Of a stretch of DNA of 60,000 bases, positions 59,626 through 60,000 are shown in pieces. Both the position numbers and the translations under genes were made by a program. Position 1 is the first letter of the stretch. Each line of letters opens with the position of its first letter. Source of the DNA: Hydractinia symbiolongicarpus (taxonomy: Eukaryota; Cnidaria; Hydrozoa; Anthoathecata; Hydractiniidae); the NCBI RefSeq assembly GCF_029227915.1, contig NC_079881.1, positions 9,612,001 to 9,672,000 of the forward strand. Reading direction: 5' to 3'. The notes below the pieces were generated by a model. The model saw only the letters and a program-made list of their open reading frames with translations. It did no database searches and was not told where the DNA came from.

Positions 59626-60000
59626 TGGATCATTATCCGGGTACTGCATTTTACGACAAAAAATATAACATTATAAGCAGGATGTAGAAACCATGTCTTT
59701 ATAGAAACTATTTCCATATGGAACGTAAATTCGAACTAAAAATATATATTTTTTCAACATTACAGGTTTTATTATAGCTACAACATAGAGTTCTTTAACA
59801 GATAAAAGTAAGTTTCACTTCTGTTTCGCGATTTGTTTACTTTTTTCCGTGTTTATTTACATTTAATGCTACCATATTTAAACTTTACACACGTTTGCTA
59901 TGGTAGCGGGCAATAACGTGGAATATTGCAGGCTATGACGTAAGTTCTAACCAATCACATTGCGCGATTTTTCAAAATATCGATGCCGCCCTTTTACCCG
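59626..60000. other. Window end, no gene recognised
   Basis: The last ~110 bases (GCGGGCAATAACGTGGAATA and on) share words with the nearby foldbacks and may be the left half of another one cut by the window edge. Confidence 0.3.

Overview
This is a eukaryotic, AT-rich, intron-containing window. It most likely comes from a cnidarian, probably a medusozoan/hydrozoan. The host-type genes suggest this: a cnidarian-style opsin frame, an orphan 7TM receptor, a Cys-loop receptor with small phased exons, and PC-esterase-like genes. So does the transposon mix of DIRS, PIF/Harbinger with a MADF partner, piggyBac MITEs, a BEL/Pao relic and an APE-type LINE. The species call is inference from family content; no search was run.

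Layout. 1-3.3 kb is a decayed DIRS-type retroelement (Gag, RT, RNase H, tyrosine recombinase). 3.3-5.5 kb has no recognisable gene. 5.5-10.6 kb holds two near-identical tandem copies of a ~2.3-2.5 kb unit, each with one intronless PC-esterase/SGNH-like type II membrane protein gene. A MITE with perfect 24-bp inverted ends lies at 11.1-11.5 kb. 11.5-17.9 kb is mostly unassigned, with one dispersed repeat. 17.9-18.8 kb (minus) is a single-exon orphan 7TM receptor. 23.6-26.7 kb is a dead PIF/Harbinger transposon (MADF gene plus, DDE transposase minus), cut by a piggyBac-type MITE at a TTAA. A BEL/Pao integrase relic sits at 29.5-29.95 kb. 38.1-39.05 kb is an opsin frame with three in-frame stops and no indel. 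41.55-46.37 kb (minus) is the best host gene: a seven-exon anion-type Cys-loop receptor whose exon phases all agree. 47-60 kb is repeat-rich: long-arm foldbacks, a GTCCCGCTAAG motif cluster, a 668-bp (ATGT)n microsatellite, a probable tRNA-derived SINE head, pogo/Tigger-like termini, and a nearly full-length LINE (54.4-58.66 kb).

How it works together. There is no operon logic. The host genes are sensory/neuronal type (ligand-gated channel, opsin, 7TM receptor) plus a recent tandem duplication of a putative secretory-pathway esterase. The rest is layers of transposable elements in different states of decay. Points most worth checking: the triple-stop opsin, the 8-bp tandem duplication that shifts frame in exon 3 of the Cys-loop gene, the recent PC-esterase duplication with a copy-specific segment, and the cluster of foldbacks that share sequence themes.
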